Position numbers and translations under genes: made by a program
Notes under the pieces: generated by a model
Databases searched by the model: none
What the model saw: only the letters and a program-made list of their open reading frames with translations
What the model was told of the DNA's origin: nothing
Shown here: positions 1 to 11,544 of the stretch, in pieces
Layout: every line of letters starts with the position of its first letter
How positions within the stretch are numbered: the stretch's first letter is position 1
Source of the DNA: Calonectria ilicicola
Taxonomy: Eukaryota > Ascomycota > Sordariomycetes > Hypocreales > Nectriaceae
Length of the DNA: 64,000 nt
NCBI GenBank assembly: GCA_020809705.1
Contig: CP085831.1
Location: forward strand, 4,836,001 to 4,900,000
Direction of reading: 5' to 3'

Positions 1-133
1 CAGCCTCATAAGACGTCGGCGCAATCGGCCACAGGCCATACACAGAATCCGGCAATTCGCGGGCCAATCGGTCAACGGTGTGTGGCAATGTATTACCCTT
101 CCACTGGGCGATGCGTGCATTCTCAGTCGCCAT
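1..133 (-). CDS. NRPS-like adenylating enzyme, N-terminal fragment (partial)
   Basis: The first 44 codons of a minus-strand gene whose ATG is at 131-133; the rest lies left of the window. The peptide has the short N-terminal style of fungal NRPS-like (adenylation-thiolation-reductase) enzymes, with the segment LPHTVDRLARELPDSVYG followed by LWPIAP and TSYEA, just ahead of where the AMP-binding domain would begin. Family members activate a carboxylic acid as an acyl-adenylate and load it on a carrier domain. The catalytic motifs are outside the window, so the assignment rests on the N-terminus alone. Any acyl-CoA-ligase-like protein with a similar leader is an alternative. Confidence 0.5.
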   Translation of the reverse strand, partial: MATENARIAQWKGNTLPHTVDRLARELPDSVYGLWPIAPTSYEA

Positions 134-1576
134 GATAGTGAGTTGTTTTCGTTCAGAATTGAGATTCACAAAGTAAAACGGAAAGCCTTGACTAGGGGAA
201 GCAGGTGTTGATTGGGTCCGAGGAGATAGGAGTGTGCGAGGCTGAAGAACCTGGTCTTGACGTGGAACCCGGGGCTGTAGGTATTGAAACCAGTATGCGC
301 AAGTTTAGGATTCTAATCCAATGCAATCTATCCAGGCTGTTGATTCGCACCGCTAATCCCGAGGTGTGATTTGCTATCGTATCTTATTATAGATGCTCCT
401 GTGGAGGCTTCTGCGAGCCAATACGTTCCACCACGGCCGATCCTTCCAGCTCAAAGATAGTCTGTTACGGCCAGACTTTATGGCTGTATAATTTTCGCTT
501 ATAAAACTGTTAAATAATTGTCTGACAAAGGGAATACCAGCTTAAATAACCAGAATCGCTTGCGGCAATTTTTATTTATCTACAAGTTGATCCACTATGG
601 CTCTGATAGTGTCAGAAGATGATACGGAAATGCATGGATTTATCAACATCTGACACCCGTACGATAGCAGAGCAAGTACGTCAGATTTTAGACTGCCCTT
701 TGCCCCAGTATATGGGTCCTCATGAGCGAGTTACCAACAAGGATATGTTTCTATGTCGAAAATACAAGATCAATTTGTATCCTGTTCAGGAACTGAATCC
801 AAAGGTTCCTATTCGCGTCAATAATCGCTGACCACCCTTATCATCCGGGCATTTCCTTTGTGGTCAGTGTCAGTATTTTGCGATCATTTGATTGGAATAT
901 ATCTATTGCACAACTTTTATTACCTCTAGCACGTACAAAGTTCTGCGACCATCATCCAATACCATCCACAATTAAATACTTTAGCCTATGGCAGAGGCAT
1001 AAGATTCGGTGTTCATATTACTGGCTTATTTACAAAAGATCACTGGACAATCTACCTGATGACAATGAGTCTCGTTGTTGGGCGGGGTCGGCCCCTGGTC
1101 AGCTGCACTACGTGCCGCTTCTCCGACCAATACAGACTGAAAGGGTTTAGTGTGAAGCATTCCATGTTAAGTAACAGCCGAATGCAACAAGAGGGTCGGC
1201 GCAACGTCTTTATGGCCTTGAATATCACGTAATCTTTCTGTTGCTATTTCCGTCGCGCACCTTGCAATTCTGGTCGTAAACGCCAGTTAAAGATAGCATA
1301 AGACCCCACTGATTGAAGGAGCATGGTTCTTATTGACTGGACTCACGTTGAAAATGGCATACATAGTTACGGGGGTTTGGGGCATCACAAAGGGCATACC
1401 TTCGTGCAGACACACTTTGCTAGCTTCATACATGAAATTATATCTTCTTGGAAAATTCATAAAAATTGTTGCTCACAGTAGCTGTTAAGCAAACGATTTG
1501 CAAAGCAATGTCAAGATTAAACCTTTAATTCATTGCAATTGAATTCATTAGCGTAAGGCGAAGCACCTAGCATCAA
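134..1576. other. Intergenic, no convincing gene
   Basis: About 1.4 kb of moderately AT-rich sequence, including the 5' flank of the NRPS-like gene. Two short plus-strand ORFs (619-831 and 860-1150) have no recognisable motif and are probably chance. Nothing else was seen. Confidence 0.6.
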
Positions 1577-3481
1577 TTATTTAATGTACCACCCCAGCAG
1601 CTGAACCGGTAGCTTGATAGCATGCGGAACCAGGATTGTAATCACCGCCACAGCCGTGCTGGATGACGGGCAGTACAAGCTTCCCTCGAGAATCATGTAC
1701 TTGACGAAAAACATCCAGTTCCCTACATTGACGACAATACTCGTCAAAACCATCAGCACATAAATGAAGCGGAAGCACGAGGCCGGCATTGACAGCGGCG
1801 TCTCGATCCAGGTTTTCGCGCGCTTCCCGTGGGCATCCTTCTCTTCTTTTGCCTTCTTCCTGCCAAATGTCGCGATCCACAACATAACTCCAATTTCCCA
1901 CACTGCGACAAATGGCAAGCATAGCACACAGATAATGATCGCGAAAATGATGCCGAAAAATATGCACACGCCTGCGATCGGCCCACCGCCACGGCCAAGG
2001 CAGCCAAGGCATATCGAGCCCAGAAATACCAGTATTAGCCCCACAAAGGTCGGTATTCCCGTCAGCAACGCTCCCAGGGCAAGGATGCGGACATCAGTTA
2101 TCGGCGTTGCCGGGTTGTAGCCGGTGCCACTTAAAGCCCATGCCCACGTGGTAGCCATGAATGGGCCGACAAAAACGGATAGAAGCGCGTCAGTCACGAG
2201 CTCAGACATGGCGGTGCCGGACCAACCCTTGAAAAAACCAAGGAACCCGATAAGCGGCGCGGCTCGCGGCCGGATCGAGAAGAAGATGAACATTTCGAGA
2301 ATCGTGCTGCTCATACCATCAAAGCCAGCTTGCCCCGAGTTGCGAAGAACGACAATGGTCAGAAAGATTGAAAGGAGCTCACCGCCAAGTGAAGCAAGAA
2401 GGTCATTGGCGCTGAGTGTGTAGATCGTTTCAAGACTCCATGGTTTTTCGTCGTCAGTGCTCGGGTAGGATTCGACAGGAAGACCGTCGGGACCGATTCT
2501 AGTTGCGTGTTGTTGAGCCAGATGTTTGCTACCGAAATCAAATGGCCCTCCCCCAAAGCTTTGCACTTCATCACCGGTCGACTTTTTCTCGTCATTACTG
2601 AAGCGCCGTTTGATGGCGGACCAAGCAATAGAGATGTATGGAATGATGAAGGCGCCGAAAAAGGCTAGCACAACCGTTATAATCTGCGTCTGGATCCAGT
2701 AGTGCGGAGTTTCACATGAGTCGGCACCAGAGTAAACAATGTATTGGTTTAACCAATCGATTTTTGGCGTGTTTTGGATAACACAGTCCGCGACTTGGTC
2801 ATATGGGACTTGGTTCGTGCATCGCCAATACTCAACAAGGCTAAAAATAACAATGGTCAGTTCATGATCTGTACGTCTAAGCCTATATTTATGTGCACTC
2901 TCGAAAGGCGGGCGGTTATCTTACCCCATAGCGAAACATGGGGGGTAGGTGGTCTTTCTTGGCTGCCAAAAAGTTGTTGATTTGTTTCCATAAACACAGT
3001 GTTCGGTGCTGAGCAAGTCGTAGTCGAAAGCGCATGCCTTCTTGATGATCTTGATCGCAAGGTTAATTTCTATGACAGGAGGGATCTTTAAAGAAGCGCG
3101 CTTACCGGTTCGAAATCGGGGTATTTGCACGATGAGTTGGCTTTGACAACAGGGGGAGACTCGGAGGTGTAATTGACAAGTAGCGTCGGCCACGGATCAT
3201 ACGACCAAACAGCATCCATACAGACACCTGTCTGGTTGACAATCTGATATTTTGTGGTCTCATTGATGGACGAAGCATCTGGACATGTTTGCAGGGTTTT
3301 GAAGTAAGGGGCGCATAGACGGAAAGTGTCCTGAAAGGGTACATTTAGTTATGAGCCAGGATTTCCGCGACTTCACGTGCTCACATACCTCAAAGAGCAC
3401 ACTAGCCGTATAATTGCACGGCATCACACCATACTGGGCCATGGCTTCCAACACTCGATTGCAAAGGTCGACAAAGATCAA
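1577..3481 (-). CDS. Multi-pass membrane protein, unknown function
   Basis: Spliced minus-strand gene. Likely exons are 3389-3481 (5' end unresolved), 3106-3330, 2925-about 3049 and 1577-2840; all phases agree and give about 568 residues. The N-terminal half is Cys-rich and looks extracellular or lumenal, with NYT/NET-type glycosylation sites and pieces such as CAPYFKTLQTC and CETPHYW. The C-terminal half, after WIQTQIITVVLAFFGAF, carries about seven hydrophobic segments and a Gly-rich loop (CLGRGGGPIAG). The true ATG was not located: the first exon is open upstream only to a stop, so either a short exon lies further up (an ATG near 3770 is possible) or translation starts at the internal MAQYG. 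No family is recognised. Confidence 0.7.
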
Positions 3482-4861
3482 GTCTCACAGTAGCCAATGC
3501 GATGGCGCAAGCAGAAGTATGTCACTGCCGGGGGGCCTGCGGGGATGAAGCACTCTCTTTAATTCTTGCCTTGCCAGCTGGAATTTGCTTTTTTTCTCTT
3601 ATCAATTTGGCCAGGGTATGGAAACGGCTGAAGCAACAAGATGCAGCTGAGGCTAAATTGTGTTGGATAGGGCTGCCGATCGTGGACTAGCCGGCTAGCT
3701 ATTGAACGCCACGAAGCTTCAGCCCAGTCTACACCTGAAAGTGAGGGATTGTCGGAGCGGGAAGCGGCGACATACCTTTTTTCCTTGAAATTAGGTTATC
3801 ATGCTTATTTTTGAGTCCTTGAGCAACGCGGGAAATAGTTTTATGTTTAGTACAGCACCACAATTGGGTTCACCGGGAGCAAGCATCAGCGGTCCCTGCT
3901 AAGCACTACCCTGGCGATTCAATCTTCATCAACGGGAGGAATGCTTAATCGAGAGCGCATGACCTACAATCACGGGCTGGATGTGCGCCACCGTACGACG
4001 GTTAAACTACACTTGGGTTGGTCAACGGAAAGAACGGCAGTGTAGTGCCGTGGCTGATGCTGGCCCATAGCGGCGACCCACTTGGTCCGCAATTGAGGTG
4101 TAGACTGTGCACGCAGGACATCGTTTGTGGGCTAGCGTTAAGTCAGTGATGAATCGAGGCCTATGGTTGGACCCATCCACCCTCTCGCTCTGTGAATGCA
4201 CAGAGATAAGGCATCGCAATCAAAGTTTCCGATTACCATGATCAACTGTCCCTGTAAACCATGTATGTTCAGCCACAAGGATAAAAACAGACTCATGCCC
4301 CCGGCAAACTCCAATTCAGGTTAGTATGAGCAAAAACCGTACATGGACTGTGTTACTGTAAGTAGTACCACAAGATTTCGTAGAAAATGTTTTTCCGGTT
4401 GGATTTTTGTATTTCCAAATTTTTTTCCTAAATCGAGTTGACGATCTCTTTTTCCTCATATGTTCATCTGTAGTTAGATGAGACCTTCAGAACGCCCACC
4501 AAACGCCGAATTTGCAAGCCAGTTTTTTTCCCTGCTTCGCAGCCCTTCATATCTATCCCATAACCCAATGTGAGAATGCCTTCTTGCAAAACACCGAAGC
4601 CCAAATTCTACGCGAGACAAAAACCTTCAAAAAGCTCACTTAGAAAAGAGTCCCATCACACAAACCACACTGTCGCACGCCATCCACCCCACCGATCATC
4701 AAACTTGGGATTCATCAGCCTCTGCCTCTGTAACTGGTCCTTGGTGCAATTCTCCCATTCGAACCTTATGTGGGGTTGTATGCAGAGCGACCTGCCTCTA
4801 TCCTGGTCTTTCGTGCGTCCCCCCCATTCAAATCCAATCTGGAGGCATACATAGATGCTGC
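3482..4861. other. Intergenic with a small imperfect direct repeat
   Basis: May hold the first exon of the upstream minus-strand gene. Near the right end, about 4732-4775 and 4802-4845 are imperfect direct copies of a 40-nt unit (both run CTGGTC-TT-GTGC, then a C-rich run and CATTC-AA). No convincing gene was seen. Confidence 0.5.
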
Positions 4862-5581
4862 TTATACCAAAGATGGGCGGCCAAGCTTTTTCCCACACCC
4901 GTTTATCAAATCTCCGAAGTGCTTCAAATGGTCACCTTTGTTCACATGTTTGTGTCCATTGGCGCATTTGAAAAGCATGTTCGCTTTTTTGTTGCAGTTC
5001 TTAACATGTCGTTTGTGGTTGTCCACCCGGGGGTCCATCAACCCGCAACCACACTGGTTTGTGTCTCGCGGTGCTCGCGTGCTCATCCCGTATAGCTCTG
5101 GGCGATGTTGGCGAGAGATATGATGCTTTTGGCGGTCTTTCTTGGCCTTGAATACGGAGGTACACCCGTCTTTGGCGTGCATACAAGGATATCGCTCTTT
5201 TGAGCTCGATTCTTGATGGGATGTTTCTAACTTTGGCCGCGTCACATCATGGGTACGGAGATGCATATTTTCTCCAGTTGGATGTATTGGACAAGCTACT
5301 ATTTGACCCACTGGCTCCGTGACTAGCTCACCGGGGGTCGATGCCAAGTCCGACGACGCATCTGAAGTTGCGTCCGCCGTGGGAGGAGCAGATAATGCGG
5401 GTTCATCTGGAACCGCGATTGAGTAGATGCCGCTTTGCATCTCAGACCAGAGAACCTGGGGATCGAGACATAAGAAATTGTCTCGAAAGCACCGACAATG
5501 CTGTGATAAATCGGAGATGATAGAGGTTTGGGTTCCAAAACCGCATATGTGCTCGCAGTTTGGGGGAAAGAAGCCATACAT
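4862..5581 (-). CDS. Zinc-finger protein, C2H2-like
   Basis: Single-exon model of 239 residues. The C-terminal half holds several Cys/His clusters: CMHAKDGC followed by KKDRQKHHISRQH (a C2H2 finger with a wide C-C spacing), then CGCGLMDPRVDNHKRH and CANGHKHVNKGDHLKH. This is the layout of fungal proteins with one true and two degenerate fingers. The N-terminal half is acidic and Ser/Thr/Ala-rich and could be an activation or linker region. It probably acts in the nucleus on DNA, inferred from the fingers. An overlapping frame beginning MDFLCNSCMASF 20 nt upstream could be a first exon spliced at a CCCCAG acceptor near 5462, so the N-terminus is uncertain. Confidence 0.65.
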   Translation of the reverse strand: MYGFFPPNCEHICGFGTQTSIISDLSQHCRCFRDNFLCLDPQVLWSEMQSGIYSIAVPDEPALSAPPTADATSDASSDLASTPGELVTEPVGQIVACPIHPTGENMHLRTHDVTRPKLETSHQESSSKERYPCMHAKDGCTSVFKAKKDRQKHHISRQHRPELYGMSTRAPRDTNQCGCGLMDPRVDNHKRHVKNCNKKANMLFKCANGHKHVNKGDHLKHFGDLINGCGKKLGRPSLV

Positions 5582-6349
5582 GAGTTACAAAGGAAGTCCA
5601 CGCCCTGTGTCCACCAGGGGCTGAAAGAATCCTTCGCTAATTGATGATCATGATGTTCTTGCCGAATGGGGAACGCGAGGGCTGGACCACCCCCGCGTCC
5701 TTAACGCAACGGAAGTAAATTGACTTCTGTGAAGTCAAAGGAAGCAGAAGAATGGTTTCATCCAAATATTTTGACAAACTGATTGTTGTAATACAGAAGT
5801 AAACCTACTTCTCACGCTGAAGATGCGGCATCTTGCCATTTTAAGGCAGTGAGGCTCACTGCCTATTCACCAAGTTTGCCTAACCTGAGGCCTTTCCTTA
5901 CATAATGCGACGCACATGGTACAGAAGGAAACCAATCGAGACCAACCAAGCTGTGAAAGCATGCAGCAGTGACACTCCTGTACGGTCGCCTATCATAACC
6001 ACCCCCGCAAGCGTTAGTTTGGTGGGGAAATGTCACCCACATGAGTAAGATCCCGCCTATGGGCGACGTTGAGGCCATTTCCTGGACTGGGGTGTGTGCA
6101 ACTAATTGGTAGTCATGGATCCCCAGCCTCAGTCGGGAGGATCTGACCACTGCAAGTCTGACCATTTCTTGCTCAATGTGCATCACATTCGGCTGCCATG
6201 CAAGTTCAAATTTCCATCAAAACAAAATAACTCACATTAAAACTTTTCTATGCCATCGAAGCTGAAACTTCCTGTAAACGCCATGCCATCCAACCCATGC
6301 GTCGCTAAGCCAAAACCAGAACGCTGACACCAAGATATGTCTCCACAGC
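5582..6349. other. Intergenic, no convincing gene
   Basis: A 107-codon minus-strand ORF at 5863-6186 lacks recognisable motifs and splice context and is treated as chance. Confidence 0.5.
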
Positions 6350-7205
6350 TTACCAAAAGTTCATCTCCGAGTAGGTGAAGGGTGTTGGTGCCTGTTGGAT
6401 TGGATTATACTTGAGGGCGGGCGGGTTACACTGCACAGCCTGCTTCAAAACTTTTACTTTAACTTCTCCCTGTTTCCCGTCTTGGCCGATTAACGACAAG
6501 CACCCATCATCATTCAAATTCCAGCCGGTGTCGTACTGATCCTCTTTAAGCCTCCGAAAGCCATACCCGCGTCTGCCTTCTTTACCGTGATCCTCTGGCA
6601 AGAGGTGTGTGTATTCGTCAGCAAAAAACACCATGGCATGCTCGTTTGCCGAGGCCACGTTGTCGTACGTCCCGATGACGTCGGCAACCGGATCAACCCA
6701 CCGGCCAAAAACAGTATGAGACACGACAAACACGGCATCTTTTAGGCGCTGGTGATTTTCGCTTGTGCATGTAGAATCAAGGCTCAGGCGTACGTTGCTC
6801 ACTGCATTAGCCATGCAAACGTTGTAGACTAGTTCCCATCTCTTCTTCCAAGCCGTGTGGTCATCCAGCCCGGCCGAGCTTATGTAATCCTCCTTTGTGA
6901 TGGAAACTCATGGTCAGCCGGTTACTTGGTGTGCTGTGCTGAAGCCAGCTGGCTCATCATACCTTTCCATGCTTGCGCAGGTTAGCAAGTCGCTCAGTCT
7001 CCATCTTGGCCCAGGTCAAAGTGCGGAGCAGCTTGTCAGGGTTTGAAGGATTTGAAGGCGCAGGGGTTATCGGATCGTCGTCATCAGGCTCGTCCTTGAT
7101 TTGGATGACGGCGGCCTTGTCACGTTGGTCAGTGCTGGATTTCCGGGCGCCCAAGGGATCCGCCAACCGGCGCCGTTGGTTCATGGGCAGTCTTATTTTG
7201 GGCAT
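6350..7205 (-). CDS. Unknown protein with a candidate SUMO-acceptor motif
   Basis: Two exons, 6963-7205 and 6350-6892, with a 70-nt intron (donor GTATGA, acceptor CACAAAG), in phase and giving 261 residues. The basic, disordered N-terminus (residues 1-55) contains IKDEPDDDD at about 36-44, which matches the acidic-extended sumoylation consensus (hydrophobic-K-x-E followed by acidic residues). The C-terminal exon looks folded and starts with EDYISSAGLDDHTAWKKRW. No known domain is recognised. It could be a small nuclear protein, but that is inference from the basic and acidic tail only. The splice phase and continuous frame make it a likely real gene. Confidence 0.6.
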
Positions 7206-8832
7206 CGCGACGCTTTGTGCACCCTCGGATATGGTTTGAGCCCACCAGACAGCAGTGCAGGCGAGTAGAGTCTATTGGTCACCAGCGACGTCTATTTTTG
7301 TTGATTGTCCTGAACCATCCAGTCAACAAACCAAGTCGCACGCGTCGCGAACCATCCGGGCCGGAAGAACCTCCTTCCGTGAACCATAAATTCTGAGACC
7401 CTGCACAGCCAGTGGCCGCTGACCTACCCTACACGGCCCATCGCAACTTCAATTAACGACCAGCAGAAACGCAACAATATATTTATGACAAAATCTGTTA
7501 AGAATATTTAGCAGAGTTTTTATACAGACACCACTCATCAAACAGCTTTCAGTGATTTTATGAAAGGTCTGGACATCAGTGTAGTACCCACCTTTATTTA
7601 CAGAGACACTAGGCACTTTTCCTAGCCCACACAAAATAATAAGAACTTACAATCTTTTCGTTCTCGAATTCCCAGGCATTGATTTAAGTTCTTCCAGAAT
7701 TTCTGTTTTTGAATAATCACTTTTTTCAAGCTTTTGAAATTGTTGCCCAATAGAGAATGCATCGCTATTTTGGTGGTCGCGGGAAATACGCTTGACATGA
7801 TCGGTGCTATCACGTGCCGTTGAAGAGGACCCAGAGGTGCAAGCCACAGTGGCTGAAATTGAGGCTGGAGTGCGGTGATGTGGTTTGCTGCTGAAGTGTT
7901 AGTGTCTGAAATTGGAATTTCCAAGGGGCATTCACCCACAGATGAATTGGAGGAACCCAATTATGGGCCCAACTTGGTTCCGAATATGGTTGTGCCATTG
8001 AAACTTGTTGTTCTTATCTATAGCAACCAAGGAATTGATATTTCGAGTAAATATAATGTCAATACAATTCAATAAAATTGCTTTCGCGAATCGGTGGAGG
8101 AATATGTCATGTGTGAAGAGAAAAACAGAACCAGAGGTGGGAAACGATATAAGAGGGCCTTTTATGGGAGAAAAATGGCTGTTCTTTTTTTTCTCATGTG
8201 TGCGAGTATGAGTTTTTGCAAGCACCATTTGATTTTGCACATATGAAAAATGATGAACTATTAGAATGGCTACGACTAAGCGTGCACATAGCTGTGGCAC
8301 CCGTGCACCCGCTTGTTCTATGTAGTCTATGGACCTGAATTTCAACTTGACGGTGCGAGAAGTGTACATAGCCAGCACGATGACAAGGTAGAATCCTTTA
8401 AGACACTTTTTGTGAACAGTAACACCAGAATTCATTGTAGTTTGCGAGGTTATATACCCACTCGTTGGTGGGAATCACAGTCGTCGTTTTGCTCCTGACA
8501 ATGAGTGTGCGGCTGGATGCACATGATCGTGGGGAGGGTTGGGGGCCAATGCACGTATGTGCATCCATGTGCTTTGACATGACTTTCTTGGTTTAGCGTG
8601 CACATATGGAATGTCAATCAGGCTGCGTACTCCTCACACGCGAGGGAGGCCTCATCCCAATCTAAATTCGCTCACTATCATTTCAAAGTGCCTCATTAGT
8701 CGATCTCTGATTGTTCTAGTCTTGCCAAAAAAAAAAAAAAAACTGGCTTTCTGCTTGCTGTCATTCGACTTCTCTACTTGGCGCTGGTCTACACCCCACA
8801 CGCATGTTGGATGCTTTTGGGTATTGTCCGTT
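7206..8832. other. Intergenic; poly-A tract, no convincing gene
   Basis: About 1.6 kb. Holds a 16-A run at about 8727-8742 and two near-identical AGCGTGCACATA words (about 8278 and 8596). Several ORFs of 60-167 codons overlap on both strands without motifs. Treated as non-coding. Confidence 0.5.
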
Positions 8833-11544
8833 ATGGCGAGCAATTCCAACTGGCATGGACAGAATTCAGGTATGATTATTCGTTAACCCTCTCCTCATCC
8901 TCAATATTGAACCGGATTGACATTTTTGCTGTTTGATAGATGTCTTCGATGATCAGGGTTACAGTCCACTTCACCTGGGCTATCCACAACCTGCCCCTCA
9001 GCCGATGATGCCGTCGGTCGAGATAGACCAGTCGGCGCGGCCTGAATGTGTTGAATATAGAGATAGCCATGAAGCTACACCATATTCCTCATTGATATTG
9101 AAGTTCCGGGCCCGCTCCAATGAACCGTCTCGACATTTCCGACCTGTTTGCGTCAAGACGATCCTAGCCCTGCAGTCTTTCGCTGCCCACGATCCATCCC
9201 CACAGTGGCTTTCTACGAATCAATATCATGACTATCGAACCTTTGCCTCGGGCCTCGATGCGAACCTCGCGACTGTTACAGTTTTGGGAAATAAATTGGG
9301 GACAGAACCCTATTTGATGGACTCGGAATCTGAGACAATCAGCCAGCCCTCGAACAGTGTCGTTTTGAATGCCCCCATAATGGAGACTGCCAGTTTAACA
9401 AGCGTGTTTGAGGCAATAAAATCTCCTGGAAACCTGCCGCCATTGGATTGGGTAAGCGCATCGACTACAGCTTCAAGTCCGGAATCTGTCTCCAATATCG
9501 CAACCCCAAAGACTGGTTTCGCTCCTCTCATGGAATTTGTCGATCATTCCGCATATGATGTTGCCGGGAATAACCCTTCTTCAATAGAGAAAGTGCTGGA
9601 TATTGATCAACCACCACCATTGATTGGACCATTAAACCTCTATGACTTTCCACCTCAAAAGACCCCCCAAGCCGCACGTCGGAGGCCAAGGGGCAGCATC
9701 GATATGGTAGCGAGGACAGAAATTCCAATATTAAGGGACCATATTGGCACAGAGAGAGCGAAAGAAATTCCTGGTACGGTCTTAAAGTCGGAAATTCGAG
9801 GAGGTCCTTCTTGCCAGGCAGAAATAGCCGAGGGGGAGATTGAAGGTAAGCTGCAAGCGTGTTTACCTTGGGCTCGCTCGAAAAGCATTAACAGCTTAGA
9901 ACAACGATTTTCGCCAGCGCCAATGATAGACAGTGTTCTTCTACATGACTATAACCAAACCAAGAAATTCCAGGCACAGCGAGAGACCAATGTACTGGAC
10001 TCGGGAGGCATCAACTTCATGGACGCGGTATCTTGTAGCGAAGATGAAACAGAGGAGGATGATAGCTCCTCTATAGGAAGATCGCCATCTCCATGGCTAG
10101 AAAGGTGGTATGATGAAGGCATGACGCCCAATCTCGCTGGATTCGCTCTCAAATTGGTCGCCGAATACACTGATAATAATGATCAAGACCCCGATGTTAA
10201 CGTCATAGCTTCTTGCGCGGCGGGGGATGATGGAAGCCAAGAATCTACCAGTCTATCCTTTTATTCCAGTGGAGAACAGAGCAATCAAAGCGCGGGCTCT
10301 GGTGAAATTAGACTAAGAAAAAGGTCAGAGCGAGACCCAAATCAGGGGGATGACGAAGATGATAAGAATGAACCGAAGAGACAAAGGATAATGCAACCCC
10401 CAGAGTCTTATCGACAGAATTTGATGTATGCTTGTCCATTTCAGAAGCGACACCCAAATCAGAGCCCAACTTGTGGACTACCTCATGGCGCAAAACAAAG
10501 TTTTGGATGGGATTCAGTTTCTAGAGTGAAGTGAGAAATGGACAAGACCACTTACAAGGAAGCGCTAATACATGCCAGACAACATATCATTGAGAGCCAT
10601 GGAAAGGATCACCATTGCCCGAATTGTTGGAAGGCATTCAAGAAAGTGGATGACGCACAAAGGTGCAAAGAAAAAAGAAACTGTGCTCAGCGTTTACCCG
10701 CGAAAAAGATCTGGCTATCGGGAGAAGTCGCCATGAGACTGCGGGCAGAAAAGGTGCAAAATGGCGGTGATCATGGTTGGTATCGCTTGTTTGGATTGCT
10801 ATTTCCAACGGAAAAGGAACATGGTCCTCATGGCTTCAGAGCAAAATATACTCCATGTAAGCAATATGCTCCTTAATGAAAAAAAAAAATCTCTTTGAGC
10901 TAACTAAACCGTTATCAGACTACTCGATGGCAGATGAGAGCAACAAGTGCTCGCTACTTAGCCCGTCTAGCGGTGTGACGCCAAACAGTATGTGGTCTCC
11001 GAGCACGAACCCGACACCAATTGGTGCAGAATCAACAATCGGGATGAATGGTATGCCAACGGGAGCTCTTGTTGAAGATGATGCTCAAGCTACTGGATCC
11101 ACCTTTAGAGATATGTTCTGTGAGCTATTTCCAGACTTATCCCACATCGAAAGCAGGTCGGATGATAATGGTGGAACACTGGCTGAAAGAATGGTACATG
11201 TTGATACTTTCGACGTGGAGCTTGCTTTGGATTCAATATTAAACTCGAACTCTGTCCCAACGACGGCGGAAAGGCTGCTTAATTCAGGAAGCTCAACAAT
11301 ATCTCCTACTGGGGATGATGCTCATTCAAAGTCGCTTCTGAGCCGTATTAAACAACGAAACTTGGACTTGCATAAGGAAATAGGTGCGTTACGGGGAGTT
11401 ATTTTCCAAATTCGAACAACAGTGGAACAGCAGGAACAATTTATCCAGCAACTAGATGAACAGAACTTGCTTCCCGAGGAGAGCATAGGAGCTCTCTGGG
11501 GATATCAAGACAAGCTAAGAAAATATGTGCAGGTTCGTGTTTAG
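8833..11544 (+). CDS. Fungal zinc-finger-like protein with C-terminal coiled coil
   Basis: Four exons: 8833-8869, 8940-10530, 10579-10856 and 10919-11544. Introns are 70, 48 and 62 nt (the last has a GCTAAC branch site), all phases agree, and the product is 843 residues. About 500 disordered residues come first. From about 509 follows the module seen in many mould proteins: YACPFQKRHP, a Cys, then DSVSRVKQHIIESH created by joining exons 2 and 3, then CPNCWKAFKKVDDAQRC. That gives a paired Cys/His set with an RVKxH helix. A WYRLFGLLFPTE segment follows, as in those proteins. The C-terminus (SLLSRIKQRNLDLHKEIGAL onward) is a predicted coiled coil. It is probably a nuclear regulator, but no member has a function I can name. 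Confidence 0.85.

Noticed and set aside
5863..6186. 107-codon minus-strand ORF
   Set aside because: No motif, overlaps nothing conserved, and resembles chance translation.
7622..8435. Several overlapping ORFs on both strands
   Set aside because: None has a domain, signal peptide or splice logic; the region is low in coding character.
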